This document shows, piece by piece, positions 29,928 to 38,997 of a stretch of 64,000 bases of DNA. A program made the position numbers and the translations under genes. The stretch is from Natronospirales bacterium (lineage in GTDB: Bacteria > Pseudomonadota > Gammaproteobacteria > Natronospirales > REEB76), in contig JAJYUH010000002.1 of the NCBI GenBank assembly GCA_021792635.1, forward strand, positions 305,548 to 369,547, written 5' to 3'. The notes below the pieces were generated by a model. It was given only the letters and a program-made list of their open reading frames with translations, searched no databases and was not told the origin of the DNA. How positions within the stretch are numbered: position 1 is the stretch's first letter; every line of letters begins with the position of its first letter.

Positions 29928-31331
29928 GTGGCCGGCGCCCGGTTTCAGCATCACATGCACGCGGTCAGGGATCCAGAATATCGGTCGCTTGCGTTGGCGA
30001 TGCCCGTCAATTTACTGGCACTGCAACAGGTTTTGCCGCAACGTTATCCCTATCTGTTGCAGAGTGTGGCCCATGGCACGCCGCAAAGCCGTTACGATAT
30101 TCTGTTTGCTTTTCCAGGCGAATGCCTTACATTACATACCGACGGCCGGATCACGGAGGGCGAACCAGCGGCGGAAACGGATTTTTTGCATGCCTTGGAT
30201 AGCTGGTGGCAGCGCACGCGCATGGGGCACGCTCCCCGAACGGAGCAAATGCCTTTCCGTGGGGGCTGGTTCGTGTTTCTTGGCTACGAGCTGGCTGCAC
30301 AGATTGAACCGGTTTTGCGTTTGCCGCGCGGTCACATGCCCATAGCCTGGGCTGTCCGTGTACCGGCAGCCGTCATCCACGATCACTTTACCGGTATCAC
30401 CACGCTGCTGGCGGAGGCTGATCAATGGGAACTGGTGGATCAGCTAGCGGCAGATATCCATAAACTGACTGACCAACCGGCGTGGCATGGGGATTTACTG
30501 GCTTTGCCGCTTATCGAGGAGAATCCCGAGCGGTATCTCGACGGTGTGGCAAGTGCGCGAAAATACATCCACGATGGCGACATTTTCCAGATCAATCTGT
30601 CGCGCCTGTGGCGGGCGCAGTTACATGTTCAGGTACCCATGACGGAGATCTACCGCCGGCTGCGGCAAGCCAATCCAGCACCGTTTGCGGGGCTGGCACT
30701 GCACGACGATTATGCCATCATCAGTTCATCGCCTGAGCGATTGATTCGTTTGAATGGAAACATGCTGGAAACCAGACCTATCGCCGGTACCCGCCCACGC
30801 AGTGGATGTGCGGCACATGATGCTGCGCTCAGCAAAGAACTGATCGGGCACCCCAAGGAGCGGGCCGAGCATGTGATGTTGCTGGACCTGGAGCGCAATG
30901 ATCTGGGGCGCATTGCCGCTGCCGGCAGCGTGCATGTGAATGAACTCATGGTGGTGGAGTCTTTTGCGCACGTACATCATATCGTCTCCAACGTCCGGGC
31001 CGCACTGCGTGCCGGCGTGGCTCCGGGAGAAGTGCTGCGTGCGGTATTTCCGGGCGGCACCATCACTGGCTGCCCGAAAGTACGTTGCATGGAAATCATC
31101 GCGGAACTGGAGCAGGCGCCACGCGGGGCCTATACCGGTTCCATGGGGTATCTGAACCACAATGGTGATATGGATTTCAACATCCTGATCCGTACACTGG
31201 TATGCAAACACGAGCAATTGGAGTTTCGTGCCGGCGCCGGCATCGTGGCGGATTCCGTCCCGGAGCAGGAGCTGGAGGAAACCCGGGCCAAGGCGCGTGG
31301 CCTTGCCAAGGCACTGGGAGTATCCCCATGA
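29928..31331 (+). CDS. pabB: Aminodeoxychorismate synthase component I
   Basis: A 467-residue chorismate-binding enzyme that, with a glutaminase (PabA), makes 4-amino-4-deoxychorismate for folate. The catalytic C-terminal half shows ASARKYIHDGDIFQINLSR, SSSPERLIRLNGNMLETRPI, AGTRPRSG, LLDLERNDLGRIA and GTITGCPKVRCMEIIAELE. It is distinguished from TrpE by length and by coupling to pabC (ATGA overlap). The start is GTG at 29928; a later ATG at 29955 is also possible. No glutaminase gene is in the window. Confidence 0.93.
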   Translation: MAGARFQHHMHAVRDPEYRSLALAMPVNLLALQQVLPQRYPYLLQSVAHGTPQSRYDILFAFPGECLTLHTDGRITEGEPAAETDFLHALDSWWQRTRMGHAPRTEQMPFRGGWFVFLGYELAAQIEPVLRLPRGHMPIAWAVRVPAAVIHDHFTGITTLLAEADQWELVDQLAADIHKLTDQPAWHGDLLALPLIEENPERYLDGVASARKYIHDGDIFQINLSRLWRAQLHVQVPMTEIYRRLRQANPAPFAGLALHDDYAIISSSPERLIRLNGNMLETRPIAGTRPRSGCAAHDAALSKELIGHPKERAEHVMLLDLERNDLGRIAAAGSVHVNELMVVESFAHVHHIVSNVRAALRAGVAPGEVLRAVFPGGTITGCPKVRCMEIIAELEQAPRGAYTGSMGYLNHNGDMDFNILIRTLVCKHEQLEFRAGAGIVADSVPEQELEETRAKARGLAKALGVSP

Positions 31332-32149
31332 CCCCGGACTGCTGGGTTAACGGCGAACCAGGTATCAGGATTTCCACGTTTGATCGCGGTCTGCACTACG
31401 GCGATGGCCTATTCGAAACTCTGGCGGTAAGACTCGGCCGTATCCGCCTGCTGGATCACCACCTGCAGCGATTAACGGCGGGCTGTTTACGGCTACGGTT
31501 GCCGCCCCTACCGCTGGACGTCGTGAAAGATGAATTGACCCATGCCGCCAATGGCCAGCCACAGGCGGTGCTGAAACTCATAGTCACCCGCGGCAGCGGC
31601 GGGTGCGGCTACCGACCGTCCGCCAGTACACAAACGACGCGCATCCTCACGCGCCACCCGTGTCCGGAGCATCCGGCTGAATATATCCAATACGGTATTC
31701 GCATGCGCGTCTGCGACACGCGTTTGAGCCGCAATCGTACACTTGCCGGTCTTAAACACCTTAACCGTCTTGAACAAGTGCTGGCGCGCGCTGAGTGGAC
31801 AGAAGCTGATAACATCCAGGAAGGCCTGATGATGGATGAAGAAGGTTCAGTCATTGAGGGTATAATGACCAACGTTTTTGTCCGGCTTTCCCACGGCGTG
31901 CTGGCGACACCGAGTTTGCGGCTCGCGGGCGTGGCGGGCGTGATGCGGCGCCATATATTGGAATGCGCGCAGCAGACCGGTATCCCGATACGTATCGCCA
32001 GCTTGTCGCTGACTGAAATCATGCAGGCCGCAGAAATATTCGTGTGCAATTCTGTCATCGGCGTGTGGCCAGTGAGCGCCATCGGCCATTGGAAATTCAC
32101 AGTGGGACCCATGACGCGCCGCGCCCAGACGTGGGCGACGCAGTGCTGA
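31328..32149 (+). CDS. pabC: Aminodeoxychorismate lyase
   Basis: A 273-residue fold-type IV PLP enzyme that splits 4-amino-4-deoxychorismate to p-aminobenzoate and pyruvate. Motifs: VNGEPGIRISTFDRGLHYGD, GLFETLAVRLGR, the PLP lysine in AGLKHLNRLEQVLARAEW and EGIMTNVFVRL. The start ATG at 31328 overlaps the pabB stop by 4 bp; an upstream open frame from 31202 lies inside pabB. mltG follows 13 bp later, the common order. Confidence 0.93.
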   Translation: MTPDCWVNGEPGIRISTFDRGLHYGDGLFETLAVRLGRIRLLDHHLQRLTAGCLRLRLPPLPLDVVKDELTHAANGQPQAVLKLIVTRGSGGCGYRPSASTQTTRILTRHPCPEHPAEYIQYGIRMRVCDTRLSRNRTLAGLKHLNRLEQVLARAEWTEADNIQEGLMMDEEGSVIEGIMTNVFVRLSHGVLATPSLRLAGVAGVMRRHILECAQQTGIPIRIASLSLTEIMQAAEIFVCNSVIGVWPVSAIGHWKFTVGPMTRRAQTWATQC

Positions 32150-32162
32150 AGGAAGAACCGCA

Positions 32163-33176
32163 GTGAACAGAAAACGCTTGCGCTTATGCTTAGCTGCCAT
32201 CCTCACCGTGATCATCGCGACCACCGGACTGGCCTACTGGCGCTGGTACATCGTATCGGTGGTGCCCGGCAACCAGGCGGTGGATGTGGAAGTGACACCC
32301 GGTGAGCCCCTGCGTGCCGTGGCCGCACAGCTGCACGCCCAGGGCGTACTCCCGCAGCCGTTTGACCTGGTGCTGCTGGCGCGCCTGCGGAATGACGCCA
32401 GCGCCATTCGTGCGGGTGAATACCTGGTGGAACCCGGGACCAACGTCGCCGGTCTGCTGGCGTTGCTGAAAAGCGGCCGGGTAGTGATGCATTCCCTCAC
32501 CCTGGTGGACGGCTGGACCTTCACGCAGGTGTTGCAGGCAGTGGAACACGACCCCGAACTCCAGCATATTCTCAAGGGGTTAAATGACAGCGCCATCATG
32601 GCCAGGCTCGGCCATCCCGACGAGAATCCGGAGGGCCGGTTCTTCCCGGACACCTATCAATTTCCCAAAAGCACCACGGATGCGGCTTTTCTGGAACGCG
32701 CCTATCGCACTATGCAGGCTCACCTGCAGGCGGCTTGGCAGGCACGAGCGCAGAATTTACCCTACAAGACGCCCTACGAAGCGCTGATTTTGGCCTCTAT
32801 CATTGAGAAAGAGACGGCCCAGCCCGTCGAGCGTGCGGAAATCGCCGGCGTATTCGTGCGCAGACTTGAGAAGGGCATGAAGCTGCAGTCGGATCCCACG
32901 GTAATCTACGGCCTGGGGAACGCCTACAACGGAAAAATTACGTATAAAGATCTGCGTACCGATACGCCCTATAACACCTATACGCGCTATGGTCTTCCGC
33001 CCACGCCCATCTGCATGCCCGGATTGCCTTCCATAGAGGCGGCACTGCATCCGGCGCCCGGTAATGCCCTTTATTTTGTGGCGCGCGGTAACGGTACTCA
33101 TCAGTTTTCTGCAACGCTGCAGCAGCAAGATGCCGCAGTGCGCAAATATCAACTGACTCCGCACCGCAAGCCGTGA
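32163..33176 (+). CDS. mltG: Endolytic murein transglycosylase MltG
   Basis: A 337-residue inner-membrane enzyme with one N-terminal helix (about 7-28) and a periplasmic YceG domain that cuts nascent glycan strands. The catalytic glutamate is in LASIIEKETAQPVERAEIAG; downstream GMKLQSDPTVIYGLG and YNTYTRYGLPPTPICMPG are family hallmarks. The start is GTG at 32163 with AAGGA upstream. Its stop overlaps the tmk start region. Confidence 0.95.
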   Translation: MNRKRLRLCLAAILTVIIATTGLAYWRWYIVSVVPGNQAVDVEVTPGEPLRAVAAQLHAQGVLPQPFDLVLLARLRNDASAIRAGEYLVEPGTNVAGLLALLKSGRVVMHSLTLVDGWTFTQVLQAVEHDPELQHILKGLNDSAIMARLGHPDENPEGRFFPDTYQFPKSTTDAAFLERAYRTMQAHLQAAWQARAQNLPYKTPYEALILASIIEKETAQPVERAEIAGVFVRRLEKGMKLQSDPTVIYGLGNAYNGKITYKDLRTDTPYNTYTRYGLPPTPICMPGLPSIEAALHPAPGNALYFVARGNGTHQFSATLQQQDAAVRKYQLTPHRKP

Positions 33177-33811
33177 ACATGCGCAAGGCGCGCCTTATTA
33201 CCGTGGAAGGCATCGAGGGCGTGGGCAAGTCCACCCATCTTGGATTTATCCACGGGTGGCTTAAGACCCAGGGAGTCAAGGTGCTGATAACGCGTGAGCC
33301 CGGCGGCACGCCACTGGCGGAACGCATCCGCGAGCTGTTGCTGGACGCATCCAGTGAACAACTGCCCGTCATGAGCGAATTACTGCTTATGTTCGCTGCT
33401 CGTGCCGACCATGTGGAAAATGTTATTCGTCCGGCACTTGCTGCCGGCACCTGGGTGTTGTGCGACCGTTTTACTGATGCGAGTTACGCCTACCAGGGGG
33501 GTGGGCGCAAACTGCCTATGCAACGCATCGCAATGCTGGAGCGCTGGGTGCTGCGGGGCCTGAAGCCGGATTTGACGCTACTGCTTGATGCACCCGTACA
33601 GGTGGGTCTTGGACGCATGCGAAGGCGTGGTCTGCGTGACCGCTTCGAATTGGAACACAAAGTGTTTTTTGAGAGTGTACGGCGGGTGTATCGCACGCGT
33701 GCCCGACGCGAACCGCTGCGCATCGGAATGATCCGGGCGAATGGCGACATACAGGATGTACAGCAGCAGATTACAGCGGTGTTGGAAGCACGGCTTGCCC
33801 GCTGGTTATGA
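33173..33811 (+). CDS. tmk: Thymidylate kinase
   Basis: A 212-residue dTMP kinase. P-loop TVEGIEGVGKSTHL, the TREPGGTPLAERIRELLLD segment, the DRF motif in VLCDRFTDASYAYQGGGR and an arginine-bearing lid (RRRGLRDRFE) are visible. The frame starts with GTG at 33173 overlapping the mltG stop; ATG at 33179 is an equally good start. holB overlaps its stop by 4 bp. Confidence 0.96.
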   Translation: MNMRKARLITVEGIEGVGKSTHLGFIHGWLKTQGVKVLITREPGGTPLAERIRELLLDASSEQLPVMSELLLMFAARADHVENVIRPALAAGTWVLCDRFTDASYAYQGGGRKLPMQRIAMLERWVLRGLKPDLTLLLDAPVQVGLGRMRRRGLRDRFELEHKVFFESVRRVYRTRARREPLRIGMIRANGDIQDVQQQITAVLEARLARWL

Positions 33812-34854
33812 ATACCGCACCAGAACTGCAATCAGTACCACTACCATGGCAACAGGAAACATGGCGGCGGTTGTGTGCACGGCTGGCGGACGGCACGTTG
33901 CCCCATGCTTTGCTGATTTCCGGCGTCGCTGGCACAGGTAAACAGCTGTTCGCGCAAGCATTCGCGATGCTGGCGCTGTGTCAGCATTCTGAGAATCAGC
34001 GCGCCTGCGGCTGCTGCGGCTCCTGCCGGCAATTCAGTGCCGGCGCCCACCCGGACTATTTTTATGTGGCCATGCTGGAAGATAGATCGGCTATCCTGGT
34101 GGACCAGATCCGCGAACTGTCCCAGAGTCTCACGCTCACCAGTCAGTATGGCGGCCGGAAAATTGCAGTGCTTGTACCCGCGGATGCCATGAATGCCAAT
34201 GCCGTCAACAGCCTGCTCAAGACGCTGGAGGAACCGCCGGCGGATACACTTTTACTGCTGGTCACGGCCCGGCCGGCCCGGCTGGCTGCCACCGCCCGCA
34301 GCCGCTGCCAGGATGTGCGCCTGCCGTCGCCCGACAGGGCCACAGTGCTGCAATGGCTGAATAGCCGGGAGCCCCGCCACGACTGGCCGGCATTGTTGGA
34401 CATTGCGGGCGGAGGGCCGCTGGCCGCGCTGAGCCTGGCTCGATACCGGCCGGTACAGGAGAGGTTACAGTTCTATACCACACTGGTGGAACTGCGCAAC
34501 GGCAGGCGTAATCCCATGGCTTGTGCCGCCGGGTTTGACCGCGAGACGTTGCCGGTAATATTGAGGCTGCTGCAATCCTGGGTGATGGATCTGATCGTAC
34601 TGGCATCCGCTGGGGATGCGGGTCGGTGGAGGATCGTCAATACGGATGCGTTGGACCTGTTGCAAAGCGTCCTCAAGGGCATAAACTTGCGCGCACTGCA
34701 TGCCTATCTGGAACACCTGAATGAGGCGGTGGCGCTGATTGCCACACCAGTAAATACCCAGCTCCTGCTGGAAGGCCTGTTTCTGGAATGGGCGGATGGA
34801 TTGCGAACATTGGAGACGGCGCCGCTGGCCGCATGCGGAGGACAGTTTGGATGA
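33808..34854 (+). CDS. holB: DNA polymerase III subunit delta-prime
   Basis: A 348-residue clamp-loader subunit. It keeps a partial nucleotide loop (GVAGTGKQLFAQAFA, lacking the Ser/Thr after GK, as in stator-type delta-prime), the zinc module CGCCGSCRQFSAGAHPDY and the SRC arginine finger in ATARSRCQDVRLP. Overlaps of 4 bp with both tmk and the PilZ gene show a tightly coupled operon. Confidence 0.95.
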   Translation: MNTAPELQSVPLPWQQETWRRLCARLADGTLPHALLISGVAGTGKQLFAQAFAMLALCQHSENQRACGCCGSCRQFSAGAHPDYFYVAMLEDRSAILVDQIRELSQSLTLTSQYGGRKIAVLVPADAMNANAVNSLLKTLEEPPADTLLLLVTARPARLAATARSRCQDVRLPSPDRATVLQWLNSREPRHDWPALLDIAGGGPLAALSLARYRPVQERLQFYTTLVELRNGRRNPMACAAGFDRETLPVILRLLQSWVMDLIVLASAGDAGRWRIVNTDALDLLQSVLKGINLRALHAYLEHLNEAVALIATPVNTQLLLEGLFLEWADGLRTLETAPLAACGGQFG

Positions 34855-35198
34855 ATACACCCCGTCAGCAGGCGATACTCAATATCGCTATCCAGGACAA
34901 GAGTGCGCTGTACAGCGCCTATATGCCGTTTGTGAAGAACGGCGGCCTGTTCATTCCCACCAGCAAATCTTATCAGTTGGGTGATGATGTCTTCATTCTT
35001 CTGCAGCTCATGGGTTCGCCGGAGCGTCTCCCGGTGGCAGCCAAGGTCATCTGGGTGACACCGCGCAGTACCAACCGCACCCGTGCCATGGGCATCGGTG
35101 TTCAGTTCAGTGAACAGGATGGCGGCAACACGCAGCGCAAGATCGAGGGTCTCCTGGGCGGTGCATTGCAGGCGGATCGCCCGACCCACACGATGTAA
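34851..35198 (+). CDS. PilZ-domain protein, type IV pilus assembly
   Basis: A 115-residue single PilZ domain following holB, the usual site of the pilus-assembly protein PilZ. Seen are KNGGLFIPTSKSYQLGDDVF, PVAAKVIWVTPRSTNRTRA and GIGVQFSEQDGG. The RxxxR cyclic-di-GMP motif at the N-terminus is absent, as in Pseudomonas PilZ that acts through FimX rather than binding the nucleotide. Start ATG at 34851 overlaps the holB stop. tatD, often next, is missing; the following gene is on the other strand. Confidence 0.9.
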   Translation: MNTPRQQAILNIAIQDKSALYSAYMPFVKNGGLFIPTSKSYQLGDDVFILLQLMGSPERLPVAAKVIWVTPRSTNRTRAMGIGVQFSEQDGGNTQRKIEGLLGGALQADRPTHTM

Positions 35199-35261
35199 AT
35201 TTCGGTGCCAGGCGATTTGAGATTCCTGCAGACCGGATGCCTGAAGTATTCGAAAAACGGA

Positions 35262-36311
35262 TCAAATGGATGTCTGTGCAGCAAGACCGTCCTTGAGTAC
35301 GCAGACATCAAACCCACGCTCACTCAGAATATAGGCTCCCGCCGAACTGCGCCGGCCGGTATCGCAGCAGACTACGTAGCGGCGTTTCGGGTCGAGGGTC
35401 TCGAACTTCATGCGGAGGGAATACAGAGGAATGTTGACTGCGCCATCCGGGTGCAGTCTTTCAAATTCGCTTGGCAGGCGCACATCCAGCCACTGCCCAC
35501 CGGCTGCGGTGATCTGTTTTGCCTGTTCAAGGCTCACCCATTGCTGCAGGGGTTCTTTCAATAGTGTGTTGAAATCCGCTTTGGCCAGGCGTATCAGAGC
35601 ACCGGGCGTGAGCATGGTGACGGTGGCGTTGCGCGGAGCATCGGAAAGCAGAGCTTCCTCGCCAAAACTGGCACCCACTCCCAGCTCGGCAAGTTTTATG
35701 CCTTTGTTACTCGGCACTTCGCGCGTCACCAGGCATCTGCCTGCCGCGACTATGTAGAAAAAATCCCCCTGGTCGCCCTGTCTGATTATGACATCGCCCT
35801 GCCGGCGGGCAAGGCGCTCCATGCGCATGAACAAGGTCTGAATATTGGCCGGCGGGATGCGGTGGAACGCTTTGGTCTGCAGGATGGCAGTCATCCAGTC
35901 ATCGCCATGGGCCTCATTCTCCCGGGCCTGGATCTCGCCCACTTGGAAGCTCCCGGTCTGATCCCAGGTCAGCAGGATATCCAGCAGATCACGGTCAATG
36001 GTGAAGTACTCGATATCCGTGCTCGCCCGAGCCGACAGGTGGCGCGGTACCTGCGGTGCCAGGGGATGGCGTGCTTCGTCGGAGCCGCCGCTGATGGGCA
36101 TCAACACTTTATCACCGGAACGCAGCTCCACCGAACCCCTGACAAGATAGAAGTTGCGCCTGTCGGTATCACCTTGTTTGAACAGATACCGGCCTGCATC
36201 AAGCATCTGAATCGCGGTCTTGGCGGCGAGCTCGGATTGGTTTTCCGGCTTGAGACCGCTCAATGGCGAGAAACTCCTGATGAACTCGCGGCTGAGTGTT
36301 CTGGACGACAT
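35262..36311 (-). CDS. Tandem cyclic-nucleotide-binding domains fused to rhodanese
   Basis: A 349-residue soluble protein. Two cNMP-binding folds occupy about residues 15-135 and 145-260; the second has the classical GASFGEEALLSDAPRNATVT loop, the first is diverged and its phosphate-binding loop is not obvious. A C-terminal rhodanese domain (about 265-349) carries WLDVRLPSEFERLHPDGAVN and the active-site loop VVCCDTGRRSSA. Start at ATG 36311 is chosen because the frame upstream to 36407 has no domain sequence. A sensor that links a nucleotide or redox signal to sulfur transfer is possible; no function is established. Confidence 0.85.
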   Translation of the reverse strand: MSSRTLSREFIRSFSPLSGLKPENQSELAAKTAIQMLDAGRYLFKQGDTDRRNFYLVRGSVELRSGDKVLMPISGGSDEARHPLAPQVPRHLSARASTDIEYFTIDRDLLDILLTWDQTGSFQVGEIQARENEAHGDDWMTAILQTKAFHRIPPANIQTLFMRMERLARRQGDVIIRQGDQGDFFYIVAAGRCLVTREVPSNKGIKLAELGVGASFGEEALLSDAPRNATVTMLTPGALIRLAKADFNTLLKEPLQQWVSLEQAKQITAAGGQWLDVRLPSEFERLHPDGAVNIPLYSLRMKFETLDPKRRYVVCCDTGRRSSAGAYILSERGFDVCVLKDGLAAQTSI

Positions 36312-36453
36312 GCTTGCAAACCTGGTAACTGTCGGTAGTAACCGGAACGTTCCATCCGCATGGCGGGGGCCGGAAGTCTGGCACGGGCATCCACCCCATC
36401 CGGCCATGATGACCGACGGGCCTTGGGGGGGCCAGTGAATGAAACCGCTGTGC

Positions 36454-36855
36454 TTACTCCGGATGTTTCGCTATCGGCACGGGCCGGCGATTGGAACCCA
36501 CGCGCACATAGGTCATCTGCGCCGTGGCCACCTTGACACAGGATTCATGTTCACCATCGGTGCGCTGGGAGAAGACTGTGACGTCAATGGCGATGGAGGT
36601 AGTGCCCACATGCGCCACATCAGTATAGACGCTCACTACATCACCCACATATACCGGACTTGCGAATACGAATTCGTTCACCGCCACCGTTACCACCCGC
36701 CCGCCAGCGCGGCGGAACGCAAGAATGGCGCCGGCAATGTCTGCGTGCGACATGATCCAGCCGCCGAAGATATCACCCAGGCCATTGGTGTCCTTGGGCA
36801 TGGCGAGGGTGCGGACCGTGGCCTCACGATCCTTGGGCATGGTATCGAATTTCAT
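36454..36855 (-). CDS. Acyl-CoA thioesterase, hotdog fold
   Basis: A 133-residue YciA-type thioesterase that hydrolyses acyl-CoA. Conserved elements are AMPKDTNGLGDIFGGWIMSH (with the Asp before IFGGW), AFRRAGGRVVTVAVNEFVF and VGDVVSVYTDVAHVGTTSI. The start overlaps the stop of the beta-oxidation gene by 4 bp, so the two are one unit. Chain-length preference is not predictable here. Confidence 0.93.
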   Translation of the reverse strand: MKFDTMPKDREATVRTLAMPKDTNGLGDIFGGWIMSHADIAGAILAFRRAGGRVVTVAVNEFVFASPVYVGDVVSVYTDVAHVGTTSIAIDVTVFSQRTDGEHESCVKVATAQMTYVRVGSNRRPVPIAKHPE

Positions 36856-38894
36856 GCTTTGGGTTCCTTGAGAGCCGGAGCATTCCAGCCCGCATCCGCC
36901 TGGAAGCGCTGGCCATGCTGTTGCAGCAATTTTTCCAACCGCAGCTTGAGATCGGCTATACCAACGGCGCGGATGTAATTGACGGGACCGCCACGGAAAG
37001 GTGCAAAGCCGGTGCCGAAGATGACACCCGCATCCAGCAGATCCGCATCAGCCACGATGCGTTCGCGCAGCGCTGCTACGGTTTCGTTGAGCATGGGCAG
37101 GATCAGCCGGTTCTGCAAGTCGGCAGGCATCTGCTGTGCGCTGCTGCGATCCTTCAGCGGCTTCCCATCCTGATATTTGTAGAACCCTTCGCCGGTTTTG
37201 CGCCCGAGCTTTTTAGCCGCGACCAGGGTGGTAAGACTGTCGGGGATCTTCTTGTTGAATTCCCTGGCGAATACCCTGGATACTGACAGACATACATCCA
37301 GGCCCACCGTATCCGCCAGTTCCGCCGGTCCCATGGGCATGCCGTAATCCAGCGCCGCTTGGTCAATGGCTTCCAACGGGATGCCCTGATCCGCGGCCAG
37401 CATTGCCTCCATCAGATAGGGCATGAGGATGCGGTTCACCAGGAAACCCGGCGAACTCCTTACCGGCACCGCCAGCTTGTCTATATGACGGGTAAAAGCC
37501 AGTGCCTTGGCAATCGCGTCAGCGGGCGTATCGTCCGCATGGATCACCTCCACCAGCGGCATCTTGGCTACCGGGTTGAAGAAATGCAGTCCCACGAGCC
37601 GCTGTGGGTCCTTGAGTACGTCACGCAGTGCCTCCAGGCGGATACTGGAGGTGTTGGTGGCAAGAATTGCGTCGGAGCGCATCTTGGCGTCCAGTGCTTT
37701 GTAGAGAGCCTGTTTCGCCTCCACATCCTCAAAGATTGCTTCAATGACCACATCCGCATCCCTGGCGCCGTCACCCGCCACATCCATCTTCAGACGGGTG
37801 GCCGCCTTCCGGATATCCTCACCCTTCAGCCTTTTCTCGAACAGTTTCTGCGCACGGGCGATGGCGGGCTGGACGTATCTTTCTTCACGATCCTGCAGGG
37901 TTACGTTGAAACCGCGCAATGCACACCAGGCGGCGATATCACCGCCCATGGTACCGGCGCCCACCACATGCACATGTTTGAGCGCCAGGTCGGATTTCCT
38001 GCCCAGGGATTTCAGCCGATCCTGCAGCAGGAACACGCGTACCAGGTTACGCGCCGTGTCGTGCACCATGAGCCGGGCGATGGAATGGGCTTCCTGCACA
38101 TACATTGCGTTGCTGCCGGCATATTTTTTCCACAGATCAATGATGGCGTAAGGTGCGGGATAATGATCGCGGCGCACTCTGGACGCCACCTGCTTTGTCA
38201 GCATGCCGGCGATGAAAGGCCGCAACGGGCCGAAGGCCAGTAATTTCTGGCCAAAGGGCGCGCTTTTGACCGGCGGCGGATTGAGTAGCAGCGCACGTGC
38301 GGTTTGTTTGGCGTTATCGCCCGTAACCAGGCGGTCAACCAGGCCCATCTGGAGAGCTTCATGTGCATGCACATTGCGCCCATTGAGCATGAAGCTCATG
38401 GCATGGGTCACGCCCACCAGACGGGTGGAGCGCACCGTCCCGCCGAAACCGGGATGGATACCGAGCTTGACCTCCGGAAGTCCGAGGCTGAGACGGTCAT
38501 CGTCAATACCCACGCGATAGCGGCACGCCAGCGCGAGTTCCAGCCCACCGCCGAGGCAGAAACCGTTGATAAGCGCGACGCTGGAGCAGGGAAGCTTTTC
38601 CAGTTGCTCCAGCACCAGCTGCCCACGGCGGATCATCTGAAAAGCGTCCTGCGGTGTTTTCAGGGCGGTGAATTCCTTGATATCCGCACCGGCGATGAAA
38701 CCACTCTGCTTGGCGGAGTAGATGACCAGGCCTCTGGGGGGTGATGCCGCCAGCGCCCCGAGTTGCTCACCCAGCTCCAGCATCACCTGGCCGGACAACA
38801 CGTTGGTACTGGCACCGGCTTTATCGAAACACAACCAGGCGATGTCATCTGCATCACGTTCTATCCGCCAATCGGTCTGGGCAGTGTTGGCCAT
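36852..38894 (-). CDS. Multifunctional enoyl-CoA hydratase/3-hydroxyacyl-CoA dehydrogenase
   Basis: A 680-residue FadB/FadJ-type enzyme of fatty-acid beta-oxidation. N-terminal crotonase domain: SGFIAGADIKEFTALK, CLGGGLELALACRYRVG and LGLPEVKLGIHPGFGGTVR. C-terminal dehydrogenase: the NAD fold HVVGAGTMGGDIAAWCALRG, then ATNTSSIRLEALRD, LHFFNPVAKMPLVEVIH and PVRSSPGFLVNRILMPYL. Start ATG at 38894; an open extension upstream is non-family. No thiolase (fadA or fadI) is next to it; a thioesterase is coupled at its 3' end instead. FadB versus FadJ cannot be decided here. Confidence 0.93.
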   Translation of the reverse strand: MANTAQTDWRIERDADDIAWLCFDKAGASTNVLSGQVMLELGEQLGALAASPPRGLVIYSAKQSGFIAGADIKEFTALKTPQDAFQMIRRGQLVLEQLEKLPCSSVALINGFCLGGGLELALACRYRVGIDDDRLSLGLPEVKLGIHPGFGGTVRSTRLVGVTHAMSFMLNGRNVHAHEALQMGLVDRLVTGDNAKQTARALLLNPPPVKSAPFGQKLLAFGPLRPFIAGMLTKQVASRVRRDHYPAPYAIIDLWKKYAGSNAMYVQEAHSIARLMVHDTARNLVRVFLLQDRLKSLGRKSDLALKHVHVVGAGTMGGDIAAWCALRGFNVTLQDREERYVQPAIARAQKLFEKRLKGEDIRKAATRLKMDVAGDGARDADVVIEAIFEDVEAKQALYKALDAKMRSDAILATNTSSIRLEALRDVLKDPQRLVGLHFFNPVAKMPLVEVIHADDTPADAIAKALAFTRHIDKLAVPVRSSPGFLVNRILMPYLMEAMLAADQGIPLEAIDQAALDYGMPMGPAELADTVGLDVCLSVSRVFAREFNKKIPDSLTTLVAAKKLGRKTGEGFYKYQDGKPLKDRSSAQQMPADLQNRLILPMLNETVAALRERIVADADLLDAGVIFGTGFAPFRGGPVNYIRAVGIADLKLRLEKLLQQHGQRFQADAGWNAPALKEPKA

Positions 38895-38997
38895 ATGCTT
38901 ACTCCACTTTAGCTTGGAAAGTCTGAATTGCGGGCTCCAGTTGCAACCCGGATAAAAGCTCAATCATAGGAATTGAAGACAATTATCGCAACTTGCA

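Noticed and set aside
37359..38243. 294-codon plus-strand frame inside the beta-oxidation gene
   Set aside because: Shadow of a well-defined enzyme with conserved motifs on the minus strand.
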